DNA of 43,585 nt. Source: Candidatus Gastranaerophilales bacterium. Lineage in GTDB: Bacteria; Cyanobacteriota; Vampirovibrionia; Gastranaerophilales; Gastranaerophilaceae. The stretch lies in the NCBI GenBank assembly GCA_944322665.1, contig CALUPM010000007.1, positions 1 to 43,585 of the forward strand, given 5' to 3'. The position numbers and the translations under genes are program-made. A model generated the notes under the pieces. The model saw nothing but the letters and a program-made list of their open reading frames with translations. It searched no databases and was not told where the DNA came from. Shown here piece by piece: positions 16,698-26,270 of the stretch (within the stretch, counting starts at the first letter, position 1; every line of letters begins with the position of its first letter).

Positions 16698-17468
16698 ATG
16701 AATGAAACATATTTAATAGACACACATTCTCATATCTATATGATTGAAAAAATTTCCGTGGATGAAGTTTTACAAAATGCGATTTCTAACGGAGTAAAAA
16801 AGATTATCGTACCATCTTCCTGCGCCAGTGACATTGATGACGTTTTTGAACTTGCACAAAAATACGAAAATGTATATTGCTATTTAGGAATTCACCCCGA
16901 AGAAGCAAAGGACTGGAGCGGAGAGAATAAAGAAAAAATCAAAACACTTGCCGCTTCGCCGAAAGTTGTCGGAATAGGGGAGATCGGGCTTGATTATTAC
17001 TGGGACAAAAGTAATATTGATTTACAAAAAGAAATTTTTATAAAACAAATTGAGCTTGCAAATGAATTAAATCTGCCATTGAATATTCATGACAGAGATG
17101 CCCACAAAGACACCTTTGATATTTTAAAAGAACACAACAAAAATTCGGCGGTAATAATGCACTGTTTTTCAGGAAGTCCGGAGTTTGCGCTGGAATGCAT
17201 TAAAGAAGGCTGGTACATTGCACTCGGCGGAGTTGTAACATTTAAAAATGCAAAAAAAATGAAAGATGTCGCAAAAATTGTTCCGCTAGAAAAGCTTCTT
17301 CTTGAAACAGATGCGCCTTATCTTACACCCGTTCCTCACAGAGGAGAAGAAAACCAACCTGCTTACGTAAAATTCACGGCAGAAGAAATCGCCAAATTAA
17401 AAGGAATTTCTTTTGAAGAAACGGCACAAACAACAAGCGCTAACGCTGAAAAAATTCTTTCTATCTGA
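16698..17468 (+). CDS. tatD: TatD-family metal-dependent DNase/hydrolase
   Basis: 256 residues, standard length. Metal ligands are visible in order: DTHSHIY (HxH), GEIGLDYYW (Glu), NIHDRDA (His), MHCFSG (His) and LLLETDAPYL (Asp). The family comprises cytoplasmic TIM-barrel 3'-5' exonucleases or deacylases implicated in DNA repair and clearance. There is no Shine-Dalgarno; the -10 box is seven bases before the ATG. The 3' end overlaps the convergent XRE gene by eight bases. Confidence 0.94.
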   Translation: MNETYLIDTHSHIYMIEKISVDEVLQNAISNGVKKIIVPSSCASDIDDVFELAQKYENVYCYLGIHPEEAKDWSGENKEKIKTLAASPKVVGIGEIGLDYYWDKSNIDLQKEIFIKQIELANELNLPLNIHDRDAHKDTFDILKEHNKNSAVIMHCFSGSPEFALECIKEGWYIALGGVVTFKNAKKMKDVAKIVPLEKLLLETDAPYLTPVPHRGEENQPAYVKFTAEEIAKLKGISFEETAQTTSANAEKILSI

Positions 17469-17778
17469 ACATCCCGTTTAAAACACGATGCACAAGTTTT
17501 AATTCTTCATAATCAAGAGTGTTTAAAATATTTTGAATATCCTCTTTTAAATATTTCTCATCTTCCATATACGGAAAATCAAACAATTCTTTAACTTCAA
17601 CCCCAAATATACCGGCCATTCGGGCAAGGGTTTCCACAGACGGAGTATTTATGCCATTTTCAATTCTGCTGATATGTCTTGGCGCAAGTCCGGCAGCTTC
17701 TGCAAATTTTTCCTGTGTATATCCGATTTTATGCCTCAGGATTTTAATTCTTTGCCCGAGAGCCTCTTTTACATTCAT
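17461..17778 (-). CDS. XRE-family helix-turn-helix regulator
   Basis: 105 residues. The HTH (about 8-62) reads LGQRIKILRHKIGYTQEKFAEAAGLAPRHISRIENG with the usual PSVETLARMA extension. A C-terminal tail of about 35 residues (DEEKYLKEDI ... ELKLVHRVL) could dimerise or sense a signal. A strong aaggag lies before the start. It is divergent from the prepilin gene at 17932, and paired motifs in the shared gap are candidate operators, so it may repress itself and the pilin. Confidence 0.92.
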   Translation of the reverse strand: MNVKEALGQRIKILRHKIGYTQEKFAEAAGLAPRHISRIENGINTPSVETLARMAGIFGVEVKELFDFPYMEDEKYLKEDIQNILNTLDYEELKLVHRVLNGMFR

Positions 17779-17831
17779 AAATATCTCCTTTTAATTAGGA
17801 TAAATTTTATTAAAATAAAAATTAATGTGAT

Positions 17832-17896
17832 AATTTGTCTATAATTACATTGACATTCTATGAATTATATCCTATGATATAAATTGTCTAATTATA
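17832..17896. promoter_or_regulatory. Prepilin promoter flanked by repeated operator-like motifs
   Basis: TTGACA (17850-17855), 17-base spacer, TATGAT (17873-17878) is the best consensus promoter in the window. Two similar motifs flank it: aatttgtctataatta (17832-17847), ending just before the -35, and aaattgtctaattata (17881-17896), over the predicted start of transcription. Their position suits binding by the divergent XRE regulator; this is inference. Confidence 0.6.
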
Positions 17897-17931
17897 TCAA
17901 ACTGATACACATATAATATCAAGGAGTATAG

Positions 17932-18651
17932 ATGAAGAAAGCTTTTACTATGGCGGAGGTTCTTATTACGCTCGGTCTTATAGGAATAGTTGCCGCGCTT
18001 ACTTTTCCGCAGATGATAAAACACCACAAAAAAGTAGAGGCGGAAACCCGCCTAAAAAAGGCTTATTCTGTTATAAGCCAGGCATATCTGGCAGCACAGG
18101 TAAAGTACGGCGACGGAAATGACTGGGTTGACTGGAATGATGCGCAGACACTTGTTGAAGATTATTTTGCTCCATTTATTAATGATGTAAAAGTTTTTCC
18201 GCCAAACGCTGATTTGGGTAAAATAATGTGTTATGAAGATGAATATGCCGGGAAGCCCGCTAATGGCAGCACATTTCAGTATGCCTGGATGGATAACGTT
18301 GAGATAGGAAATCCGCTATATAGAAATATAACTGCCTCAATGCGCCTTACAGACGGCACATGTGTTGGTATCAACGGAACATCTTCAGATATCTCAATCG
18401 GCAGCGGAGCACAACAAAAAAATATTTTTATTGATATTAACGGCAGTTCTCGAGGTCCTAATATTGCGGGATATGACCTGTTTTTCTTTGTATTTAAAGA
18501 TAACAACATAGTTCCTTACGGATATAACTGGAGTCAGTCAGACTTAAAATCTGAAACAAGACAAAACAGCTGCAATAAAAAAAGTATTCATGGAGGCTAT
18601 GTTTGTGCAGCAAGGATTATGTCTGAAGGCTGGACTATCAAATACTGGTAA
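17932..18651 (+). CDS. Type IV prepilin-like (pseudopilin) protein
   Basis: 239 residues. It opens with a class III signal, MKKA followed by FTMAEVLITLGLIG: short basic leader, cleavage after Ala, Phe at +1, Glu at +5 and a hydrophobic helix. The remainder is a globular, Gly/Asn-rich domain with paired cysteines near the C-terminus (SCNKK ... GGYVCAARI). After processing by prepilin peptidase it would enter a type IV pilus or type II-like secretion filament. No pilus assembly gene is nearby. aaggag lies five bases before the ATG. Confidence 0.88.
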   Translation: MKKAFTMAEVLITLGLIGIVAALTFPQMIKHHKKVEAETRLKKAYSVISQAYLAAQVKYGDGNDWVDWNDAQTLVEDYFAPFINDVKVFPPNADLGKIMCYEDEYAGKPANGSTFQYAWMDNVEIGNPLYRNITASMRLTDGTCVGINGTSSDISIGSGAQQKNIFIDINGSSRGPNIAGYDLFFFVFKDNNIVPYGYNWSQSDLKSETRQNSCNKKSIHGGYVCAARIMSEGWTIKYW

Positions 18652-18683
18652 AATCAAATCAGTCATGATATTTTATATTTATC

Positions 18684-19496
18684 ATGAAAGAACGACTGGA
18701 CAAATATTTGACGGATTTAGGCTACTTTGAAACCAAAAGCAAAGCTGCGGCGGCAATTCTTGCCGGACACGTCAAGATTAACGACGAATACATAACCAAA
18801 GCCGGTTTTCAGATTAACCCCGAAAAAGAATACGACATTGTTATAAAATCAATGCCTTATGTTTCAAGAGGCGGTTTTAAGCTCCAAAAAGCGCTGGAAA
18901 CTTTTGAAGTTAATCCTCAAGGCAGATTTTGTCTTGATGCAGGAGCTTCTACAGGCGGTTTTACAGACTGTCTTTTACAGCACGGGGCAAAATTCGTTTA
19001 CTCTGCAGACGTCGGCTACGGACAGCTTGACTGGAAAATACGCTCGGACAGCAGAGTTAAAGTTATTGAGCGGACAAACCTTAAAAACTGCGAATTTTCT
19101 GAAATTTACGCTGAATATGAACCGCTTGCCGATTTGCTCGTAAGCGACCTTTCTTTTATTTCGCTCACAAAAGTTCTGGATAACCTGAAAAAACTATTAA
19201 ATCCGGAATTCCATGAAATGATACTTCTTATAAAGCCGCAGTTTGAAGCTGGAAAAGAGTTTGTTGAAAAAGGCGGGGTTGTAAGAGATAAAAAAGTACA
19301 CATTTCTGTGATAAAAAAAGTTGTTGATAAAGCCATGTCGCTTGATTATACAGTAAAAGATCTTACTTTTTCTTCCATCAAAGGCCCTTCCGGGAACATT
19401 GAATATCTTCTGTGGATTACGACAGAAAATGAAGAAGGGTTTAATACTGAACTTATCCCGCAAATAGCAGAGGAGGCGTTTGAAAAATTAAACTAA
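18684..19496 (+). CDS. tlyA: TlyA-family rRNA 2'-O-methyltransferase
   Basis: 270 residues. An N-terminal S4 RNA-binding domain (about 1-60, RLDKYLTDLGYFETKSKA) is followed by SRGGFKLQKALE and an FtsJ-type Rossmann fold with the SAM site CLDAGASTGGFTDCLLQ. Family members methylate riboses of 16S and/or 23S rRNA; some are called hemolysin A. No Shine-Dalgarno is seen, and the ATG lies inside an 8-bp inverted repeat (tcatgata / tatcatga). The 3' end overlaps the convergent gene by four bases. Confidence 0.94.
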   Translation: MKERLDKYLTDLGYFETKSKAAAAILAGHVKINDEYITKAGFQINPEKEYDIVIKSMPYVSRGGFKLQKALETFEVNPQGRFCLDAGASTGGFTDCLLQHGAKFVYSADVGYGQLDWKIRSDSRVKVIERTNLKNCEFSEIYAEYEPLADLLVSDLSFISLTKVLDNLKKLLNPEFHEMILLIKPQFEAGKEFVEKGGVVRDKKVHISVIKKVVDKAMSLDYTVKDLTFSSIKGPSGNIEYLLWITTENEEGFNTELIPQIAEEAFEKLN

Positions 19497-19966
19497 CCGC
19501 CTTTAGGGATATTTTGCAGATACACATTTGAATTAACTTCTATATATTTATACATATTCAAAACAATTCCGGGAGCGAAAAAGTAGTTATTGTTTGCCGG
19601 TGTAATCTTTAGCATCGAACGGTATTTGTCAATAGAAATTACACTTGCAAGAAACTCTTTTCCAACAGCACCGAATAAAATATAACCCGTTTTTGATTGA
19701 ATTTCTTTAATCTCAAACCTGTTTGCATTGACTGCTGCAATTGTCAGATAAAACAACCTGTCGCTGTTCATTGCAAACGTTCTGGTGCACATATCAAAAG
19801 ACACATTTTGCGGAGTAACCAGTGTGCTTAGATTTTGCGGCTGAAACTGGGGTATTTCCTGCGTCTGCTGCGTCTGCTGTTCAGCTTCAGCTGTTGCTTC
19901 TTCCGCCGCCGCCGGCAGAACTGAAATTATCAACGTTAAAACTAATATTAAAATTATATTTTTCAT
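19493..19966 (-). CDS. Small secreted or periplasmic protein of unknown function
   Basis: 157 residues from the ATG that overlaps the polA stop as ATGA; an alternative ATG at 19975 adds three residues. A signal peptide is clear: MKN, a hydrophobic run (IILILVLTLIISVL) and PAAAEEA as probable cleavage site. A Gln/Glu-rich linker (about 24-45) leads to a compact C-terminal domain (about 55-150) with no motif I recognise. It is the last gene of the tig-clpP-clpX-polA strand and is probably translationally coupled to polA. Confidence 0.75.
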   Translation of the reverse strand: MKNIILILVLTLIISVLPAAAEEATAEAEQQTQQTQEIPQFQPQNLSTLVTPQNVSFDMCTRTFAMNSDRLFYLTIAAVNANRFEIKEIQSKTGYILFGAVGKEFLASVISIDKYRSMLKITPANNNYFFAPGIVLNMYKYIEVNSNVYLQNIPKGG

Positions 19967-22812
19967 TCTTTCCATGATCCCCCTGCACTTACATCCACAA
20001 GAAGAGGAACTTCAAACGGCTGACCGAGTTCCATCGCCTCCAACACAAGAGATTTTACCTGTTCAAACTCTGATTTTTTAACCTCAAGAACAAGTTCGTC
20101 GTGAACCTGCAATATCATTTTTGACTCGAGATTGCCGCTTTTCAGTTTGTTATTTAATTCAATCATTGCAAGCTTAATCAAATCCGCAGCCGTACCCTGC
20201 ATAGGATGATTAATAGCAGCACGCTTGCCGAACTCTCTTATCTGAGTGTTTGAACTTGAAAGTTCACTTTCCAGATGACGCTTGCGTCCGTAAATTGATT
20301 CAACATACCCCTGTTTTTCGGCAAGAGTCACAATTTCATGCATATATTTTTTTACCCCGGGGTAGGTTTTGAAATACTTGTTTATAAAATCTTCCGCTTC
20401 TTCCCAGCTTATATCAAGCGCCTTAGCCAGCCCGTACTTGCTCTGTCCGTAAATTATCCCGAAATTAACAGCTTTTGATTTGTAGCGCATCTCTTTTGTA
20501 ACTTCTTCAACAGGAACGTCGAATACTTTTGAAGCAGTCAGCGTGTGAACATCCACTCCCGACTTAAACGCCTCTATCAAACGTTTGTCGCCTGAAATGT
20601 GCGCCAGAAGCCTCAATTCTATCTGCGAATAATCCGCTGACATTATAAGATAATTTTCTCTGTCTGACGGCACAAAAGCGTTTCGAATTTTGTTTCCTTC
20701 TTCCGTGCGAACAGGAATATTCTGCAAATTCGGATTTGATGATGAAAGCCTTCCTGTTGCTGTTATTGTCTGGTTGAAGGTGGTGTGAATTCTTCCGTCA
20801 TAAGGATTTATCAAAGAAGGAAGCGCGTCAGTATAAGTCGACTTTAGTTTTGTATATTTTCTGTATTGCAAAATCAAATCCGCGATTTCGTAATTTTCAG
20901 CAAGCTCTTCCAGAATTTCCGCACTTGTCGAATATTTTTTATTTTTACGTTTTTTGGGATTTGGAATTTGAAGTTTATCAAACAAAATCTCGCCGACCTG
21001 ACGGGGAGAATTAAGATTAAAACCTTCGCCTGCAAGGTCGTAAATTTTTCGCTCCAGCCTGTGCGTAGAATTTTCCATTGACTGCGACAAATTTTTCAAA
21101 TAATCCACATCAACCGAAACTCCGTTGTATTCCATATCCGCAAGCACAAATGAAAGCGGAAGTTCAATTTTTTCAAGCAATTGAAGTTCTTTTTCATCAA
21201 GCCGTTTATACCAGAATTCTGTCAGGTCACTAATTGTCGCCGCAACATCCGAAGCATAGGCAAAAACACCTTCCGCAGAGGCTTCCATTATCCCTGTTCT
21301 CTTTTTCCGGCTTGCTTCAAATGGTGCAAATTCAGTCATTATATGGTTTATCCGCTCTATTGCCTGAACTCCGAGTTCATGATTTCTTGCCGGCTCTTTG
21401 ATATAACTTGCAAGCATTACATCAAAAACAACACCTTTAAGTGCAGCCCCGAGACTGCGGAAAACATTAAACTCATTCTTCACGTCATAAGTAAGCTTTT
21501 TATAATTTTCATTCTCCAATAACGGAGTAAGTTCAGATAAAATCACATCCTGACTCAGCCCGTCCGGACTTCCAAACGGAATGAAAAAAGTCTGTGTTTT
21601 TATGTTTTCATCATCAGCAAAATGCAGACCGACGTTATAAGAAATATTTTTATTTACCGCAAAAGCAATTCCGCGAAGATTTGACTCAACCGCACTTTTA
21701 ACCTCACCGGTTGATTTTATCGAGAACACACCGGAGGCTGAAAGTTCCGATGTCATACTTTTTAAATCTTCTAAATTCAGAATTTGTTTTGTGTCGTATT
21801 TTATTTCAAACTTGTTAATCTCATTTCTGACAGCTTCGCCGAAAAGCCCCAGCTGCTGGCTGCCTGATACCGGCACTGTATTAGAATCTGAAATCTGTAT
21901 CTGCTCTGCATTTCTGTTAAATGAAGCAAAAATTTCGTTGATATTTCTCAAAAAACTGTAAAACTGAAGTTTTGTCAAGAATTCAGTAACAGCCTTAACA
22001 TCCGGAAGTTCAATATCCGCAAGCGTAAAATCAAAATCTATATCTAAATCTCTGACAATTGTAGCAAGATACTGACTTAATTTTGCAATCTCAACGCCGT
22101 TTACAATCTTTTCCCGCACCGATTTTTCCGTAATTTCATCCGTATGAGATAAAATATTATCGAGAGTTTTAAACTTTTCAAGAAGTTTGCAGGCTGTTTT
22201 TTCACCTATACCTTTAATTCCGGGAATGCAATCCGAAGTATCTCCTCTTAAAGCTTTGTAATCAATAACCTGATCCGGATAAACGCCTAATTTTTCGTGA
22301 ATTTTGTTCCAATCATATTCAACAAGTTCTCCTTTTGAGGGCAGGATAACCTTTACGCAGCCTTTTTCGTCAACAAGCTGAAAAGCGTCCTGATCGCCGG
22401 TCAAAATCAAAACTTTATGACCGAGTTCGCATGCCTTTTTGGAAATAGTTCCGATTACATCATCCGCCTCAAAGCCTTCTTTTGTATAAATCGGAATATT
22501 AAACGCCTTTAAACCTTCATAAATCAAATCCATCTGGATTTTCATCGGATCCGGCATTGCTTCACGATTTGATTTATACTCCGGATACCTATCTACCCTG
22601 AATGTATGGTGGCTTACGTCAAACGCAACCGCTATTGCATCAGGATTTAAATCTTTGTTTTTTAACAAATCAAACACCGACTTAAAAAATCCGTAAACAG
22701 CCCAGCTCGGGATTCCGTCCGTTGTTTTCATGTTGGTGCGCTCAAGCGCATAGTACTGCCGGAATGCAAGCGCATGACCGTCTATTAAAATTAGCGTCTT
22801 TTCATTTCCCAT
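19963..22812 (-). CDS. polA: DNA polymerase I, probably proofreading-deficient
   Basis: 949 residues. The 5' nuclease domain (about 1-300) has ILIDGHALAFR, EADDVIGT and LTGDQDAFQL. The polymerase domain (about 560-949) has SADYSQIELRLLAH (motif A), AVNFGIIYG (motif B) and LQVHDELVLEV (motif C). The middle 3'-5' exonuclease domain is present in length, but the DxE of exo motif I is absent: where DTET is expected it reads SIKSTGE. The exo II Asp (LTYDVKNE) and an exo III-like YASD remain. It fills gaps and removes Okazaki primers. It starts 37 bases after clpX with ggag upstream. Confidence 0.97.
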   Translation of the reverse strand: MGNEKTLILIDGHALAFRQYYALERTNMKTTDGIPSWAVYGFFKSVFDLLKNKDLNPDAIAVAFDVSHHTFRVDRYPEYKSNREAMPDPMKIQMDLIYEGLKAFNIPIYTKEGFEADDVIGTISKKACELGHKVLILTGDQDAFQLVDEKGCVKVILPSKGELVEYDWNKIHEKLGVYPDQVIDYKALRGDTSDCIPGIKGIGEKTACKLLEKFKTLDNILSHTDEITEKSVREKIVNGVEIAKLSQYLATIVRDLDIDFDFTLADIELPDVKAVTEFLTKLQFYSFLRNINEIFASFNRNAEQIQISDSNTVPVSGSQQLGLFGEAVRNEINKFEIKYDTKQILNLEDLKSMTSELSASGVFSIKSTGEVKSAVESNLRGIAFAVNKNISYNVGLHFADDENIKTQTFFIPFGSPDGLSQDVILSELTPLLENENYKKLTYDVKNEFNVFRSLGAALKGVVFDVMLASYIKEPARNHELGVQAIERINHIMTEFAPFEASRKKRTGIMEASAEGVFAYASDVAATISDLTEFWYKRLDEKELQLLEKIELPLSFVLADMEYNGVSVDVDYLKNLSQSMENSTHRLERKIYDLAGEGFNLNSPRQVGEILFDKLQIPNPKKRKNKKYSTSAEILEELAENYEIADLILQYRKYTKLKSTYTDALPSLINPYDGRIHTTFNQTITATGRLSSSNPNLQNIPVRTEEGNKIRNAFVPSDRENYLIMSADYSQIELRLLAHISGDKRLIEAFKSGVDVHTLTASKVFDVPVEEVTKEMRYKSKAVNFGIIYGQSKYGLAKALDISWEEAEDFINKYFKTYPGVKKYMHEIVTLAEKQGYVESIYGRKRHLESELSSSNTQIREFGKRAAINHPMQGTAADLIKLAMIELNNKLKSGNLESKMILQVHDELVLEVKKSEFEQVKSLVLEAMELGQPFEVPLLVDVSAGGSWKE

Positions 22813-22849
22813 ACACTTCTCCCAACATAAAATAACCGGTTAAAAAATA

Positions 22850-24160
22850 TTATGCACTGATTTCTTTGTCATCATTACCGTTGTTTTTGGTCGGAAGCTG
22901 GATTAATTCAGCCTTGTTGCGGTTTTTAACCATGTCAGCAGTAATTACAAATTTTTCAATGTTTCCTTTTGTCGGAACATCATACATAACATCAAGCATA
23001 ATTTCTTCAACAATTGACCTTAAAGCTCTTGCTCCGGTGTTGCGTTTCAAAGCTTCCTGTGCAATCAAATCAACAGCTTCCGGCTCGAATTCAAGATCAA
23101 CACCGTCCATTTCCATCAAACACTTGTACTGTTTTAAAACAGCGTTCTTAGGTTCGGTCAGAATATTTTTCAAAGCTTTTTCATTCAGCTGGTCAAGAAC
23201 AGCATAGATAGGAACTCGACCGATAAATTCAGGAATTAACCCGAATTTAACCAGATCATCCGGCTGAAGTTTTTTCAGCAATTTGACAGCATTTGCTTCT
23301 TTGTCAGCCTGAGAAAGAGGTGCTTTTGCGCCGAATCCGATAGTAGAACCGTCATTTGTACGGCGTTCTATAATTTTTTCAAGCCCGACAAACGCTCCGC
23401 CGACAATAAACAATATGTTACTTGTATCAATTTCAATAAATTCCTGATGCGGATGTTTTCTGCCGCCCTGCGGAGGAACGTGTGCAACCGTGCCTTCTAT
23501 CATTTTTAACAGCGCCTGCTGAACGCCTTCGCCTGAAACATCTCTGGTAATTGACGTATTTTCGGATTTTCTTGAAATTTTGTCTATTTCATCAATATAA
23601 ATAATACCTCGTTCCGCTTTTGCACTGTCAAAGTCGGCATTCTGATATAATCTGAGAAGAATATTTTCAACGTCATCACCGACATAACCGGCTTCTGTCA
23701 ATGTTGTTGCATCTGCAACAGCAAACGGAACATCAAGCATCTTTGCCAGAGTCTGCGCCAGCAAGGTTTTACCGCTCCCTGTCGGCCCGACCAGAAGAAT
23801 GTTTGATTTTTGAATTTCAACATTATCCTTCAAGTTTGTAGATTTGTTGTGTTTTAAACGTTTGTAATGATTGTAAACAGCAACAGCAAGAACTTTTTTG
23901 GCGTCATCCTGCCCGATAATATACTGATCTAGATATTCTTTAATTTCGTGCGGTTTTGGAATTGGTTTTTCTTCTTTTGCTTCTTCCTCTACGCCTTCTT
24001 TTTCTTTATTTTCAAAGAATTCTTCATCAAGGATTTCATTACAGAGCTCGACGCACTCGTCGCAAATATACACTTCCGGCCCCGCAATCAGTTTCTTAAC
24101 CTGATCCTGCGACTTGCCGCAAAACGAACATTTTAATCTGCTGTCATCATGTTTAGGCAT
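22850..24160 (-). CDS. clpX: ATP-dependent Clp protease ATPase subunit ClpX
   Basis: 436 residues. The N-terminal zinc-binding domain has C11, C14, C33 and C36. A Glu/Lys-rich linker (about 45-66) is followed by the AAA+ domain with Walker A GPTGSGKT, Walker [11 protein letters not shown], the pore loop AGYVGDDVE and the arginine-containing [10 protein letters not shown] segment. ClpX unfolds tagged proteins and feeds them to ClpP. It lies 14 bases after clpP with aaggag. Confidence 0.98.
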   Translation of the reverse strand: MPKHDDSRLKCSFCGKSQDQVKKLIAGPEVYICDECVELCNEILDEEFFENKEKEGVEEEAKEEKPIPKPHEIKEYLDQYIIGQDDAKKVLAVAVYNHYKRLKHNKSTNLKDNVEIQKSNILLVGPTGSGKTLLAQTLAKMLDVPFAVADATTLTEAGYVGDDVENILLRLYQNADFDSAKAERGIIYIDEIDKISRKSENTSITRDVSGEGVQQALLKMIEGTVAHVPPQGGRKHPHQEFIEIDTSNILFIVGGAFVGLEKIIERRTNDGSTIGFGAKAPLSQADKEANAVKLLKKLQPDDLVKFGLIPEFIGRVPIYAVLDQLNEKALKNILTEPKNAVLKQYKCLMEMDGVDLEFEPEAVDLIAQEALKRNTGARALRSIVEEIMLDVMYDVPTKGNIEKFVITADMVKNRNKAELIQLPTKNNGNDDKEISA

Positions 24161-24174
24161 TTTATCTCCTTTAA

Positions 24175-24768
24175 TTAGCCTTTAACACCGTCACGTGTTA
24201 CTACCTTATCAATCATACCGTACTCTAACGCTTCCGCCGGAGTCATTATATAATCTCTATCGGTATCTTTTTCAATTTTCTTTAATGACTGTCCTGTATT
24301 GTTTGCAAGAATTTCATTCAAGGTTTTCTTAATTCTGATAATTTCAGCGGCCTGAATTTCTATATCGGTTGCCTGCCCTTGCGCTCCGCCAAGAGGCTGG
24401 TGAATAAGCACTCTTGAATGCGGAAGAGCCATTCTCTTGCCCTTTTTGCCGGCGGCAAGAAGGAATGCACCCATAGAAGCTGCCTGACCGAGGCATATAG
24501 TTGAAACATCAGCTCTTATATGCTGCATTGTATCATAAATCGCAAGTCCTGCCGTAACGCTTCCTCCCGGACTGTTTATATAAAGCATAATGTCTTTTTC
24601 GGGATTTTCGCTGTCAAGCAGCAACAACTGCGCAACAATCAAATTTGCAACCATGTCGTCTATCGGCGTTCCGAGGAAAATTATACGTTCTCTTAACAAT
24701 CTTGAAAAAATATCAAAAGAACGTTCGCCTCTGCTTGATTGTTCTATTACAACAGGTACAAAGCTCAT
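24175..24768 (-). CDS. clpP: ATP-dependent Clp protease proteolytic subunit ClpP
   Basis: 197 residues. The catalytic triad is S98 ([11 protein letters not shown]), H123 (SRVLIHQP) and D172 (DTDRD), at the numbering usual in Firmicutes ClpP. The N-terminal propeptide-like stretch is short. It forms the tetradecameric peptidase chamber with ClpX. It lies between tig and clpX with an aaagga ribosome binding site. Confidence 0.98.
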   Translation of the reverse strand: MSFVPVVIEQSSRGERSFDIFSRLLRERIIFLGTPIDDMVANLIVAQLLLLDSENPEKDIMLYINSPGGSVTAGLAIYDTMQHIRADVSTICLGQAASMGAFLLAAGKKGKRMALPHSRVLIHQPLGGAQGQATDIEIQAAEIIRIKKTLNEILANNTGQSLKKIEKDTDRDYIMTPAEALEYGMIDKVVTRDGVKG

Positions 24769-24805
24769 ATTCTGGTTCCTTTCTTATTTCATTATAATAT
24801 TTTTA

Positions 24806-26128
24806 CTATTTTGATTCTACTTTTTGTTTTTTAGGTTTTACAAAGTTTACGGAATTCTTCTCCATCAGAAAATCTCTGACTTTGTCATTAAGAGCCTGCT
24901 GTGAAAGCGACGTAATAATTTCAGGATTTTTGCCGAGCTGTTTCATCAAATCAGTCTGGCTCATTCCGTAAGCGGCGCTTATCTGGCTCAATTTGGCATT
25001 GATATCGGCAGGCTCCAGCTTAATATTTTCTTCCTGAGCAATTTTGCCGATAACTAAAGAGTTTTTGATTCTGATTTTAGCATCTTCTTTAATTGTTTCG
25101 GAAAGCTTTTCGCTGCCTTCGGTCTTTTCAACCGCATCCCAGCTTAAGCCCTGTGCCTGCAATCTCTGTTTGTAATCCTGCGTTAGGGATTCAGCTTCTC
25201 TGTCAATCATTGTCTGCGGAATTTCTACACTTGCAGCTTCTACGACTTTTTCAAAAATTGCGTTTTCAGATTTTTGTTTGTCTGAAGTTTCTTTCTGATT
25301 GTCGAGATATTTCTGAATATCTGCTTTTAACTCATCAACAGTCTTGAAGGGGCCGACTTTCTGAGCGAAATCATCGTTCAATTCAGGGACTTTTCTTTCT
25401 TTAATTTCATTAAGTTTAATTTTAAAAGTTGCCGGCTGACCTTTAAGTTTTTCATCATGATAGTTTTCAGGGAAGGTAACTTTTATTTCAAACTCATCTC
25501 CGATATTTTTGCCGGAAATCTGTTCGGCAAATCCGGGAATAAAATTTGAATGTCCGAGATCCAGCGGATAATTTTTAGCATCGCCGCCTTCAATTTTTTC
25601 GCCGTTTACAAAACCTTCAAAGTCAATCACTGCAATATCAGTATCTTTTGCCGGCCTGTCAACGACAAGTTCCTGAGTTGAATACTGATTAAGAACATTC
25701 TGGAGAGCTTTATCAAAAGCATCTTCAGGAATTTCTGTACTTTCAACATCAATCTTCAAATCTTTATAAGCACCGAGAATAACATCCGGTCTTGTTTCAA
25801 CTTTAACTTCAACTGTCAAATCCTGCCCTAGTGTAAAATCAAATTTTGTTATATACGGCTGTGTAATCACATCAAGATTATTTTCTTTTACGGCCTGCGA
25901 GATTGCAGAAGGCATAAGCCTGTCCAGCGCCTCATGCTTAATTCTTTCAGTTCCGACCTGTCTTTCAATAACAGAACGTGGAGCTTTGCCTTTTCTAAAA
26001 CCGTCTACATTTACATACTGAGCAATTCTTCTTACTGCTTCATCATAAGCTTTTGCCGCATCTTTTGCGGGGATTGTAATATCTATTTTATAGATGTTGT
26101 CGTGTTCTTTTTCTACTGCAAATTTCAT
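24806..26128 (-). CDS. tig: Trigger factor
   Basis: 440 residues. The N-terminal ribosome-binding domain has the signature VDGFRKGKAPRSVIE (about 40-56). The FKBP-type domain (about 155-245) has DIAVIDFEGFVNGE and the NFIPGFAEQI loop. A helical C-terminal chaperone domain follows, ending in a Lys-rich tail. It binds nascent chains at the ribosome exit tunnel. First gene of the tig-clpP-clpX-polA unit. Confidence 0.97.
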   Translation of the reverse strand: MKFAVEKEHDNIYKIDITIPAKDAAKAYDEAVRRIAQYVNVDGFRKGKAPRSVIERQVGTERIKHEALDRLMPSAISQAVKENNLDVITQPYITKFDFTLGQDLTVEVKVETRPDVILGAYKDLKIDVESTEIPEDAFDKALQNVLNQYSTQELVVDRPAKDTDIAVIDFEGFVNGEKIEGGDAKNYPLDLGHSNFIPGFAEQISGKNIGDEFEIKVTFPENYHDEKLKGQPATFKIKLNEIKERKVPELNDDFAQKVGPFKTVDELKADIQKYLDNQKETSDKQKSENAIFEKVVEAASVEIPQTMIDREAESLTQDYKQRLQAQGLSWDAVEKTEGSEKLSETIKEDAKIRIKNSLVIGKIAQEENIKLEPADINAKLSQISAAYGMSQTDLMKQLGKNPEIITSLSQQALNDKVRDFLMEKNSVNFVKPKKQKVESK

Positions 26129-26167
26129 AACTTTTTCCTTTTACTGATTAATCTTATTTCTTTTTGA

Positions 26168-26195
26168 ATTATACCCCAAAAAACTTTTTGTGCAA
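26168..26195 (-). promoter_or_regulatory. Promoter of the tig-clpP-clpX-polA unit
   Basis: On the minus strand, TTGCAC, a 16-base spacer and TATAAT. Transcription should start about 30 bases before the tig ATG, and aaagga follows. Confidence 0.7.
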
Positions 26196-26234
26196 GTCCA
26201 CCGGAAATAGGATATATTAAAGAAAAGAACACGC

Positions 26235-26263
26235 TTGCAAAATAGAAATTTATGTGCTAGCTT
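26235..26263 (+). promoter_or_regulatory. Promoter placing transcription start at the acyltransferase ATG
   Basis: TTGCAA (26235-26240), 17-base spacer ending in TGC, then TAGCTT (26258-26263). Only seven bases separate the -10 from the ATG at 26271, and no ribosome binding site is present. Confidence 0.5.
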
Positions 26264-26270
26264 AATCTGT

